64,000 bases of DNA from an uncultured Elusimicrobiales bacterium (GTDB lineage Bacteria; Elusimicrobiota; Elusimicrobia; Elusimicrobiales; Elusimicrobiaceae), in contig CALVGG010000002.1 in NCBI GenBank assembly GCA_944327085.1, positions 124,001 to 188,000 of the forward strand, given 5' to 3'. Position 1 is the first letter of the stretch, and every line of letters starts with the position of its first letter. Shown here piece by piece: positions 41,969-50,099 of the stretch. Below the pieces are notes generated by a model. The model was not told the DNA's origin. It saw only the letters and a program-made list of their open reading frames with translations, and did not search any database. A program made the translations under genes and the position numbers.

Positions 41969-42330
41969 AGAAAGTGGTTTTGATAGAAGACTCCAAGGTG
42001 CTGGCCACCGCTTTAACGGGCGCCCTTAAGATAGAGGGCGTGGAAACCTTTTGGGCGGCGGACGGCGTGAGCGGGGTTTCGTTAGTCAAAAAACACAAGC
42101 CGGATTTGGTGCTGCTGGATTTAATGCTGCCCAAATTAAGCGGTTTTGACGTGTGCAAAATGCTTAAGACCGATAACGCCACCTGGCGCATACCGGTGGT
42201 GGTAATGTCTACATTAAGCGACAGCCTCTCGCGCGACCGCGCCACCGAGGCCGGAGCCGATTATTTTATCCCCAAACCGTATGATTTGGCCTCCACCTTG
42301 GCGGAGATAAAAAAATATTTAAAAATATAA
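41965..42330 (+). CDS. Single-domain response regulator
   Basis: 121 residues, receiver domain only. All key residues present: Glu8-Asp9 (VLIEDS), Asp52 phosphoacceptor (LLDLMLPK), Thr83 (MSTLSD) and Lys104 (PKPYD). No output domain, so it works by protein contact in the manner of CheY or of PilG/PilH. Last gene of a three-gene overlap (flippase-like, carbonic-anhydrase-like, regulator). No histidine kinase is in the window. Contrast with the exported receiver-like protein at 29279. Confidence 0.9.
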   Translation: MKKVVLIEDSKVLATALTGALKIEGVETFWAADGVSGVSLVKKHKPDLVLLDLMLPKLSGFDVCKMLKTDNATWRIPVVVMSTLSDSLSRDRATEAGADYFIPKPYDLASTLAEIKKYLKI

Positions 42331-42350
42331 AACGGCCTTTTGGGGCCGTT
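42331..42350 (+). terminator. Hairpin after response regulator
   Basis: AACGGCC-TTTTGG-GGCCGTT stem-loop directly after the stop; the T-run is poor, so it may only weaken read-through to the TPR gene. Confidence 0.5.
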
Positions 42351-42384
42351 TGGCGTATATATTTATTAATAAGGAGAAGCCTGC

Positions 42385-43461
42385 ATGGCTGTTAAAAAAA
42401 CAAACCGGCCCGAGCCGGAACTGCTGGAAGAACTGCTGGACGTAAACCAGCCTTCTAAAGTATTGGAACTGTTAAAAGGCGTAAAAAATAAAGACGCCCA
42501 ATTACGTTTTTTGGAGGGGGAAGCCCTCCGCCAGTTAGGCTCTTTTGAAGAGGCCATCGCCGCGTATGCGGCCTCTTTGCAAATTTGCGAAAGTGCCGAA
42601 GGCCGTATGGACGCTCTGTTAGCCCTGGCCGCGTGTTACCGCACACTGGGGCATTCGGCCGCCGCGTATGAAATGGCGCAGGACTCCTTTAATATGGCGC
42701 AAGAACTGGAGATGGACGATTACTTGGTGCGTTCCATGCAGGAAATGGGCATGGCCCTGCGCGCGTGGGGCCGGTTGGAAGAGGCTTTGGAAATGCTGGA
42801 CGCCGTGCTTTCTTACTACCAGGAACAGAAAGACTGGGCCGGCATGAGCTTTATTTGCTGGGCCAAGGGGGGCATATTCCGCCTGCAAGGCCATTTTGAA
42901 GACGGCATCAAACAATTTAAAGAAGCTATCCGCCTGGCCAAAAAAGCGGGGGACGAAATTAACCTGGCCTACGGCTATTGCGGTTTGGCGGGTATCAGCC
43001 GTATTTGCGGCAAGATTGACGATTGCGTAAAAAACTATAAGCTGGCGGAAAAGATTTTCCGCAAAACGCAGGACGTGTTTGGCAAAGCCTATACCAACTG
43101 CGGTATGGCCAACGGCCTGCGCCAGCAAGGCAAGTATGACGAAGCCCTGCGCCATTACAACGTGGCCGATAAGCTCTACTCTTCCATTAACGACACGGTG
43201 GACCTGGGCTTTGTAAAATGGGGCCGTGCGGATATCTTAAAACGCAAAAACAAACTTTCAGACGCGTTAAAAGACTTGCAGGAAGCCCGCGTTCTGTTTG
43301 ATAATTCCGACGAAATGCGCGGCCAAATACTTACCAAACTCTCCTTGGCGCAGGTGCTGTACGCCCTGGGCAATACGCAAGAGGCCGAGGAACTTTACGA
43401 CGCGGCCGTTTCCCAGGCAAGGGCGGAAGGCTTGCATACGTACTTGGAAAGCTACACCTAA
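42385..43461 (+). CDS. TPR-repeat protein
   Basis: 358 residues, ATG after AAGGAG. Seven or more tetratricopeptide-like helix pairs (for example EGRMDALLALAACYRTLGHSAAAYEMA, YGYCGLAGISRICGKIDDCVKNYKLAEKIF, GQILTKLSLAQVLYALGNTQEAEELY). No signal peptide, so cytoplasmic; probably a scaffold or sensor in protein complexes. It may work with the response regulator upstream. Followed by a strong terminator. Confidence 0.8.
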   Translation: MAVKKTNRPEPELLEELLDVNQPSKVLELLKGVKNKDAQLRFLEGEALRQLGSFEEAIAAYAASLQICESAEGRMDALLALAACYRTLGHSAAAYEMAQDSFNMAQELEMDDYLVRSMQEMGMALRAWGRLEEALEMLDAVLSYYQEQKDWAGMSFICWAKGGIFRLQGHFEDGIKQFKEAIRLAKKAGDEINLAYGYCGLAGISRICGKIDDCVKNYKLAEKIFRKTQDVFGKAYTNCGMANGLRQQGKYDEALRHYNVADKLYSSINDTVDLGFVKWGRADILKRKNKLSDALKDLQEARVLFDNSDEMRGQILTKLSLAQVLYALGNTQEAEELYDAAVSQARAEGLHTYLESYT

Positions 43462-43484
43462 TTTTTTAGCAAAAGACGTGTTTA

Positions 43485-43513
43485 AAACAGGCCGGCATTC
43501 AGCCGGCCTGTTT
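43485..43513 (+). terminator. Rho-independent terminator
   Basis: AAACAGGCCGGC / GCCGGCCTGTTT stem with ATTCA loop, 23 bases after the TPR gene. Confidence 0.85.
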
Positions 43514-43553
43514 GCTTGTTAAAACCTTATTTTGCATAACGCCAGTTTATTAC

Positions 43554-43581
43554 TTGAAGATTTTTATTTTTTTAGTATAAT
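43554..43581 (+). promoter_or_regulatory. Promoter of the Cys-rich exported protein
   Basis: TTGAAG at 43554-43559, 16-bp spacer, TATAAT at 43576-43581. Start of transcription near 43588, leaving a 5' leader of about 120 bases. Confidence 0.65.
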
Positions 43582-43587
43582 AAACAA

Positions 43588-43708
43588 TAAGAGTTGCTTT
43601 GCCTTTGGGGAAAGCCCTATCGGCAGGCTCTTGCGGGAAATTTCTCGTTGGGGTTGCATATTTTTTCCCGCGTCGTTTTATGTAGTTTTATAAAAAGAGG
43701 TCTGGTAT
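43588..43708 (+). promoter_or_regulatory. Structured 5' leader
   Basis: About 120 bases with nested pairing: GAG...TGCC / GGCA..CTC enclosing a CTTT-GGGG-AAAG hairpin (about 43592-43632), then a long hairpin GCGGGAAA / TTTTCCCGC (about 43634-43673), then the ribosome binding site GAGGT before the ATG at 43709. It does not match any riboswitch class I know. Possible attenuator or stability element. Confidence 0.4.
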
Positions 43709-45103
43709 ATGAAAAAATTCACAGGGCTGCTGCTGGCGGCTGTTTTGTGTTTGCCCGCCTATGCGGCACAAACCAAAAACACCATGAAGATGGTGTCCTA
43801 CTTTCCCGTACCGTATGTAGCGTATGATACGGTATCGGCCAACAACGCCATGGATATTGGTATTTTAAACCAGTGTGCAATGGACATAAATAAAGGGTCC
43901 ACCAATTTAGGTGGCAGTGCGTGCTCGTTGTACTTATATGGTAACGCAACGGGGGCGGACTTAAACCGCGGTTTGTTAAACGTAGCGGCCGGCAAGCTGG
44001 ATTTAAACAGCAATGTAACCAATGCGCGCATCGTAAGCAAAAAAGTACAGATTGGTAAAGATATGACCACGATTGGCGGCTGGTTGGATATTGGTCTTCC
44101 CAGTGGTAAAGCCAAGGATTATGATGCCTTGTACATTAGCAGTTTAAAGAATACGGGTAGCAGTTTTCGGGTAACCTCTAAGGAAAACGGGGCTAAAGTA
44201 AACAGTTTTCATATGTTTAACGAAATCAGCAACGATTTCCCGGGTTGTGCGGGCACGGTAACCTGGAAGGAATTGGAGTTAGCGGCGGATGTAGACACGA
44301 ACAAGACGTATACGGACGTGTACTTGGTGTGTGACGGCACGGGCGTGAACCCTCCGCCTGATTCGGTTTGTACGGAAGGGGAAACCCGCAATGGTTCCAG
44401 AAGTTGCTTGGGAGGCTGCGGTATTGAATTGGAACGTTGTAAGAATGGCAAGTGGGAAGCTTATAACTGTGTGTTAAAACCCGGTGCGGAATGCCCTACC
44501 GGCTATGAACAAAAAACACAGTGTTCTGACGGTAAAAGCTTCCGTATCCAGCGGTGTAATGCTTCTTGTAAGTTTGAAGAAGTGCAGGCCTGCCCTGGGT
44601 TAGATTGTTCCAATGCTACCTATAAAGCCAGCCATAAAGCGGAATGCTGCCCGGGTACACCTACTACAGATGCGGTATGTTGGACACAAACGTACTCTTG
44701 GGGTCCTAGTAAGAGTATCCCGGTGGATACAACGGTAACCTATAATGCTCATTATGTGCTATGGTCTGGGGCTGACAGATGTAACTCGAGCAAAGCATTA
44801 GAGTATCAAACCGTTTATCCTGATATTGTTAACTCTTCTGCTTCTTCTATGGTGCGTTGTCCTGGTAATGACAATGCCAGCGTAAAGGGTAAAAGTTGTC
44901 ATTTAATGTATCTTGGTACCGGAGAACCACAGGATACATACTGTTTCTATAGTTTGGGTTCAGGGTATGAATATAGAAATGGCGTTGGTTTCAGGGGGTG
45001 TAAACTCATTGAAGAGCGCAATGGGGATACTTGTGAATGTACGATTAACGCCTGGCCCGGTCATGAATGTGTGGCCAATGAACCCCAAAAGAACGGTTGG
45101 TAA
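43709..45103 (+). CDS. Cys-rich exported surface protein
   Basis: 464 residues. Signal peptide MKKFTGLLLAAVLCLPAYA, then NTMKMVSYFPVPYVAYDTVS. Residues ~30-170 are a beta-like region with many Asn/Gly repeats (NVAAGKLDLNSNVTNARIVSKK). From ~210 the protein is rich in Cys in the C-x(n)-C spacing of small disulfide modules (DSVCTEGETRNGSRSCLGGCGIELERC; CPTGYEQKTQCSDGKSF). It should be extracellular and disulfide-bonded. Not recognised. The 3' half of the gene is less GC-rich and uses rarer codons than neighbours. Confidence 0.65.
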   Translation: MKKFTGLLLAAVLCLPAYAAQTKNTMKMVSYFPVPYVAYDTVSANNAMDIGILNQCAMDINKGSTNLGGSACSLYLYGNATGADLNRGLLNVAAGKLDLNSNVTNARIVSKKVQIGKDMTTIGGWLDIGLPSGKAKDYDALYISSLKNTGSSFRVTSKENGAKVNSFHMFNEISNDFPGCAGTVTWKELELAADVDTNKTYTDVYLVCDGTGVNPPPDSVCTEGETRNGSRSCLGGCGIELERCKNGKWEAYNCVLKPGAECPTGYEQKTQCSDGKSFRIQRCNASCKFEEVQACPGLDCSNATYKASHKAECCPGTPTTDAVCWTQTYSWGPSKSIPVDTTVTYNAHYVLWSGADRCNSSKALEYQTVYPDIVNSSASSMVRCPGNDNASVKGKSCHLMYLGTGEPQDTYCFYSLGSGYEYRNGVGFRGCKLIEERNGDTCECTINAWPGHECVANEPQKNGW

Positions 45104-45140
45104 TTTGTACGTTCAAAGTTGGTTTGTTTAATAAAACAGG

Positions 45141-45173
45141 ATCGGCCTCCCCTAACGGGAGGCCGATTTTTTT
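45141..45173 (+). terminator. Rho-independent terminator
   Basis: ATCGGCCTCCC / GGGAGGCCGAT stem with a short loop and seven T, 37 bases after the Cys-rich protein gene. Confidence 0.9.
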
Positions 45174-45386
45174 ACAAAAAATGAAAGTTACAATATTTCC
45201 TTCTCTAAAAGACGGTAAAAATTTATTTTGTTGTAAATTCTTGGCAGGTTATATTTTACTGCTGAAGGGGTACAACCCCAGCTTGTCTGCATTTATCTCT
45301 TTTCTCTTGCCTCATAAAAAAATAAAATATATAAGATTTGTATTATATTCTGCCGCCTGCGGCTTTGCGGGCGCAAAAGGTTTTTT

Positions 45387-47987
45387 ATGCTTAATTTAAC
45401 CCGTCCCAATAAAGAAACTGTTTACGTAAAAATTATCCGCCTGTTGCTGGCGGCTGTGTTTTTGGTGGTTCCGCTTATTTTCTTTACGGATTTGACCGAA
45501 AACCCTTTCCTCATCCAAAACACGCTTTTATACGTGCTTTTGGCGCTTATTTACGGCACCATGGCCGTTAAGTTCCTGCGCTCTAAAACCATTGATTTTA
45601 CCAAAACTTTTTTTGATTTGGCCTTCTTTGTTTATGTGTCTGTTTGTGCGGTTACCTGGCTGTCTGCCGTATCGGCCGAGCCGCAAATGCTGCGCCAAAC
45701 GATGTTTTATAATCTGCTGGATCACGGCACCCTGCTTTTGGTGGTGGCGCTGGGGGCTTATGTGATGAGTAAAAATGTGGTCTTTTCCGGCCAGATAGAA
45801 AGCAAAACCAATTATATATTGTTATTTATTGTGTGGGGGGCTTTTTGGTTTTTGTTGCCTTCTTTGCACACCATGCTTAAGGCGGATAATTTATTTGCCC
45901 GTATGTTTGACTGGTACGCCGTTGTGCTGTGGGCGGTGGGCATTTGGCTGGGTGTAAGAGTATTAAAAAAGGTAACGCAGGAAAACATTATTGTTTTAAT
46001 GTTTGTGGCCGTGTTTTTGGCGTGCGTGTACGGTGTTATGCAGGCGCTGGGGCTGGAGTTTTTGTGGCCGTTTGAAATGAGCCAGTTTGCCACCAAAGCT
46101 TTTTCCACTTTCGGCAACCCGAACTTTCTTTCCTCGGCCGTGGTCATGCTGGTGCCGGCCATAGCGGTATATTTTTTGCGTGCCACCACCAAGAAAGACA
46201 TGCTGGTATACGGGTTTTTAACTTTGGTTTATTTGCTGTATTTGTCTTTTGGGTTGGCGCGCTCGTGCTGGATTGGGGCCGCGTGCGGGTTTGTGATGAT
46301 GTGGATGTTCGGCTCCCTGCGTGAGCTGATTTGGAAGCGCAAAGGCCGCGCCTTTTTGCTGATTGTGCTGGCGGGGGGCGTGTTGTACGGCTCGGCCTAT
46401 TTTGGCGGGGCCCAAAGCCCGGTGGTGGAGCGCGCTTCCGAAATCAAACAGGTAACCCCGTCCAACTTTACGCTGGATGTGGATAAAGACCATATTTTTC
46501 AGTCTTTGCACCAGCGTTTGTTTATGTGGGACGTATCCAAAGAAATCTTTTTGTCCCGCCCGGTGATGGGGGCGGGGTTGGGCAACTTTCAGATGGCTTT
46601 TGCCCAAAACCAGGCCAAAACCCTGCTGGAACACCCGAACCTGCGCTCTTTAAAAGCACAAACCAATGCCCCGCATAACGAATTGTTTTTCCAGCTGGCC
46701 CAAGGCGGCATTGTGGGTGGGGGGCTCTTTCTGTTTATGTTTATGGTGCTGTTTTTGGAAGTGCGGGATTTTGCCTCCCACAAAAAAGAAGGCGATAAAA
46801 AACAGCTGTTGCAGGCCTTGTTTTGCGGTATTTTAGGGATGCTGGTGGATAATATGCTTAATATTTCCCTGCATGCGGTGGTGCCGGCGTTTTTCTTTTG
46901 GTGGTTTGTGGGGGCGGAAGTAAGCGGCGTGGGGAAGGACGAGCGCACCGTGGCCATTACCGTCAACCCCGTTACCAAAACCGCCGCGCTGGTGGTGTTG
47001 GGGCTGTGCGCCGCCATTGTGGTTTGGCAGGGGCTGGTGTTAAACAGCTTTTTCCGCGGGTATGAGGGCTTAAAAGCTTTGGCCGGAGGCAACACGGCCC
47101 AAGCGCAGGAAAACCTCTCCCGCGCACAGGCGCTGTATCCCGCCAATACGGAGGCCGGCCTCAGATTAGGCAATTTATATTTAAAACAGGGCGATTATGC
47201 CCAGGCGCTGCACGTGTATGAAAAAGCCATTGCCGCGGCCGGATATTATGATGAGCTGTATTTTAACGCCGCATTGGCCGCCTTGGGTGCGAAGGATGAG
47301 GAAAAAGCCGTGCGCTATTTAACGCAAAATATTAAACTGAACCCGTATAATCTGCAGGCTTATGATATGCTGGCGGATTTAATTAAACACAATGTAATTT
47401 ATGCCGATGCGGAAAATTTAAAACTTTTGGAACGGGGTACTCATTTGTTCCCGTATGACGCTTCTTTGTGGACGGCATTGGGTGAAATTTACGTGAAACG
47501 GGAAGAGCCTGAGTTTGCCAAAAACATTTATAAAAAAGGTTTGACGGCCGACACGCTGGACCGTTCCCTGCTGCGCGGTTTAACGCGCCTGTATAAAAAG
47601 GGGGAGGAACTTCCCCCGGTGGTGGCCCAGGCCAAACGCATACAGGATTTGCACGTTAAAACCGCCAATTATTGGACGCAGCCCAAAGCCGTGCGCAAGG
47701 CTTTGCGCGGAAATATAGAAGCCTATATTAAAGATTTTCCCGACGATACCAACGGCCCCATTTTGTTGGCGCAGTATTTTAATCAGGCGGGGAATGACTT
47801 GATGTCCAAGTCTGTATTAGAAGGCGTATTGGCCAAATCTCCGCAGGATTTATCGGCCAATTTGGCGCTGTCCACCCTGCTGTACCGGGCGGAACAGACG
47901 GACCAAGCTAAATATTATTTGCAAAATGCCTTGTTTTATTATCCGGGCAATGCCACGGCAAAAAAACGCCTGGCGGCACTGGAGTAA
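45387..47987 (+). CDS. O-antigen ligase/polymerase-like membrane protein with long TPR tail
   Basis: 866 residues, ATG after AAAAGG. About 12 membrane helices with the family blocks FGNPNFLSSAVVMLVP and MGAGLGNFQMAFAQ, then GGGLFLFMFMVLFL, followed by ~320 residues of TPR repeats (GLRLGNLYLKQGDYAQALHVYEKAI; LWTALGEIYVKREEPEFAKNIYKKGL). Same design as the protein at 31261, but longer. By family it is a glycosyl polymerase or oligosaccharide transferase at the periplasmic face; it lies directly upstream of the pilus operon, so glycosylation of pilins is a fair guess. Confidence 0.75.
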   Translation: MLNLTRPNKETVYVKIIRLLLAAVFLVVPLIFFTDLTENPFLIQNTLLYVLLALIYGTMAVKFLRSKTIDFTKTFFDLAFFVYVSVCAVTWLSAVSAEPQMLRQTMFYNLLDHGTLLLVVALGAYVMSKNVVFSGQIESKTNYILLFIVWGAFWFLLPSLHTMLKADNLFARMFDWYAVVLWAVGIWLGVRVLKKVTQENIIVLMFVAVFLACVYGVMQALGLEFLWPFEMSQFATKAFSTFGNPNFLSSAVVMLVPAIAVYFLRATTKKDMLVYGFLTLVYLLYLSFGLARSCWIGAACGFVMMWMFGSLRELIWKRKGRAFLLIVLAGGVLYGSAYFGGAQSPVVERASEIKQVTPSNFTLDVDKDHIFQSLHQRLFMWDVSKEIFLSRPVMGAGLGNFQMAFAQNQAKTLLEHPNLRSLKAQTNAPHNELFFQLAQGGIVGGGLFLFMFMVLFLEVRDFASHKKEGDKKQLLQALFCGILGMLVDNMLNISLHAVVPAFFFWWFVGAEVSGVGKDERTVAITVNPVTKTAALVVLGLCAAIVVWQGLVLNSFFRGYEGLKALAGGNTAQAQENLSRAQALYPANTEAGLRLGNLYLKQGDYAQALHVYEKAIAAAGYYDELYFNAALAALGAKDEEKAVRYLTQNIKLNPYNLQAYDMLADLIKHNVIYADAENLKLLERGTHLFPYDASLWTALGEIYVKREEPEFAKNIYKKGLTADTLDRSLLRGLTRLYKKGEELPPVVAQAKRIQDLHVKTANYWTQPKAVRKALRGNIEAYIKDFPDDTNGPILLAQYFNQAGNDLMSKSVLEGVLAKSPQDLSANLALSTLLYRAEQTDQAKYYLQNALFYYPGNATAKKRLAALE

Positions 47988-48056
47988 CCGGGCCTTTTTC
48001 CTCGTGTACGAACGCGCGTGAACGCGTATTTTTTAAGGATATAGCAAAAAAGTGGC

Positions 48057-48084
48057 TTTACAAAAGCGACTAAATTGCTATAAT
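48057..48084 (+). promoter_or_regulatory. Promoter of the pilus/secretion operon
   Basis: TTTACA at 48057-48062, 16-bp spacer, TATAAT at 48079-48084, start near 48091, about 60 bases before the first gene. Confidence 0.65.
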
Positions 48085-48151
48085 TCTAGTATCTGTGAGT
48101 TGTAAAAGCATTAAGAAGAATACCTTACAAAGGGCAAGGATTATTGAATCT

Positions 48152-50077
48152 ATGATAAAAATGAATAAATGTTTAAGCGCAACGCTGGTTGCTGCTTTTA
48201 TGCTTTTGTCGCTCGTGGGCGATAATGCTTTGTTGTTTGCCGCTACGCCGGAAAAACAACTGGAAAAGGGTAAAGCTTTGTTTGAAGAAGAAAAGAACGA
48301 CGAAGCTTTGGAATATTTTATTGACGTATTGCTGACCGGTAACCGCAAGCAGGTAACCGAAGCCAACAAATACGTGAACATGATTCATAACCGCATCGGC
48401 GGTATTCAAAACCCGGTGGAAGTGGACGTGGCTTTTAAAGAAGGCGAGGTGAAACACCTTTCCGACGCCGCAACCGAGGCCGAAGCGCAAGCCCAGAAAG
48501 AAATGCTCTTGCAGCAAAGTGCTACCGAAGAAGGCATGGCTGGTTCCGCTTTGGAAGCTGCCACCCCTGCCGTAACGCAGGAAGAAGGCGTGGTTGTGTC
48601 TGCTCCTAAACAGGCGCCCTCCCAGGCTCAGCAATCCGTTTCCGTCCAATCTGCCCAAGCGGCTGCCACCATGGCCCAGCCGGTAGCTTATGCCGATTCT
48701 TCTTACGCGGCTGCCCAGCGTGCGGCCGAGGAACAACCGGTTACCGCACAAGGCGGTTCCACTTATACGGATTTAACTTCTCCCGAAGCCCTTCAAGCGC
48801 GTGAATTATACAGCCAGCAGAAACTGGAAAGTATGAAGTCCGACGTGATTTCCCGCATCCGCAATACCAAAGGCGTGCGCATTTATTTCCGCAATAACCT
48901 GCCCGACGCCATTGATATTGACGGAGACGTGATTTTCCAAGGCAATCGTTTTAATCCGGACGCTCTTCCCTTGTTGGACGACATTTATTCTTTAATGGCC
49001 CTTACCCAAGGCGCCAGCTACATCATCTTGCCCGCCGGTTCTTATACCGATGATGTAACCTTGTCCGGCATCCGCCAGGCTATGGCATTAAATTCTTTCT
49101 TTGTACACAAGGGTATTTCTTCCGGTAAAATCAGCTATAACATGGGCCTGTATGACCAGGAACCGCCTGCCAAGTTTGCCAATTTGGAAGGCCTCTCCAT
49201 TGTGTTTGATTTTGAAGCCCAACTTCCCAGCGCCATTGCACAGGCCAACCAAATCAGCAAACGCCCGTTGTTAAGCATTGCCGTGGTACCTGTTAGCAAC
49301 GAAATTGACCCCGCCAAAGGCGAAGCCTTTGCCATTGATTTCTCCGTCATTGAAACGGTGAACCCCGTTAATAACTGGATCTTCCAGGTAGTACAACACG
49401 GTAAAGACGGTAAATATTACGTGGTGCGCCAGTTGGAAGGCTTTGCCCCGGTGTATCACCAAATTTTATGGAACGGGCGCAAAGGCATTATCGGGCCGGA
49501 GCTGGACTGCGGTAAATACACCCTGGTGTTAACTGTAACCGACTCCACCGGCGAAAAGAAAACTATCAGACGCCAAATCACCGTAAAATGCGGCGAGCAA
49601 AAAGCCGCGGAAACGGAAAGCAACCTGTGCACTACCTGCGATTATAAAACGCCGCGCTTGTGGACGAAGCCCGGCCGCAAAATGGCCGCCCCGGCAGAAA
49701 GTGCCACCGCTACTTACGATACCACCAATATGGGCGGTACCAATACCAATACGGTAAATATTTATGAGGAAACCCTGCCTGCCGGCTCGTTAGACAATCC
49801 TGCTTCTGCCTCTTACCCGGCACCCACGGATCCTAACGCTTTTGGCGCGCCTGTGGCCAGCACAACCACCACCACGACGGGTGACCCGTATGCGGTGCCC
49901 TCGGCCGACGCCGCCAACCCTTATGCTGCCACCACCGGGGCTGACCCGTATGCAGCGCAGCCGGCGGCTGCCGCCACCACGGCAGACCCTTACGGAACTG
50001 GCGCAAATAACAATCCGTACGATATGCCGTATGAAACATATGATTCTACTGCCAGCACTACTACTGCCCAGCAGTAA
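48152..50077 (+). CDS. Exported TPR/OmpA-like protein, first gene of pilus operon
   Basis: 641 residues from the ATG at 48152 (AAGGA 11 bases upstream); an earlier in-frame ATG at 48095 would spoil the signal peptide (KCLSATLVAAFMLLSLVGDNALLFA). After a short TPR-like pair (EKGKALFEEEKNDEALEYFIDVL) comes a Gln/Ala-rich linker, then an OmpA-like segment (GVRIYFRNNLPDAIDIDGDVIF ... LSGIRQAMALNSFFVHKGIS), and a beta domain (LVLTVTDSTGEKKTIRRQITV). The C-terminal ~140 residues are a Thr/Pro/Ala/Asp low-complexity tail with repeated DPYA. It may anchor the secretin to the peptidoglycan, as FimV/TsaP-type proteins do; inference. Confidence 0.55.
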   Translation: MIKMNKCLSATLVAAFMLLSLVGDNALLFAATPEKQLEKGKALFEEEKNDEALEYFIDVLLTGNRKQVTEANKYVNMIHNRIGGIQNPVEVDVAFKEGEVKHLSDAATEAEAQAQKEMLLQQSATEEGMAGSALEAATPAVTQEEGVVVSAPKQAPSQAQQSVSVQSAQAAATMAQPVAYADSSYAAAQRAAEEQPVTAQGGSTYTDLTSPEALQARELYSQQKLESMKSDVISRIRNTKGVRIYFRNNLPDAIDIDGDVIFQGNRFNPDALPLLDDIYSLMALTQGASYIILPAGSYTDDVTLSGIRQAMALNSFFVHKGISSGKISYNMGLYDQEPPAKFANLEGLSIVFDFEAQLPSAIAQANQISKRPLLSIAVVPVSNEIDPAKGEAFAIDFSVIETVNPVNNWIFQVVQHGKDGKYYVVRQLEGFAPVYHQILWNGRKGIIGPELDCGKYTLVLTVTDSTGEKKTIRRQITVKCGEQKAAETESNLCTTCDYKTPRLWTKPGRKMAAPAESATATYDTTNMGGTNTNTVNIYEETLPAGSLDNPASASYPAPTDPNAFGAPVASTTTTTTGDPYAVPSADAANPYAATTGADPYAAQPAAAATTADPYGTGANNNPYDMPYETYDSTASTTTAQQ

Positions 50078-50099
50078 TAATTGTTAAGGATTTTTATAC

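Noticed and set aside
41965-42330. Kinase-regulator pair around the response regulator
   Set aside because: No histidine kinase motif in any neighbour; the TPR protein downstream has no kinase domain.
43588-43708. c-di-GMP, cobalamin, preQ1 or fluoride riboswitch
   Set aside because: None of the conserved cores of these classes is recognisable in the leader, so I call it only a structured leader.
45097-45399. 100-residue plus-strand frame between the Cys-rich protein and the ligase-like protein
   Set aside because: It crosses the terminator at 45141-45173, has no ribosome binding site and a random composition.
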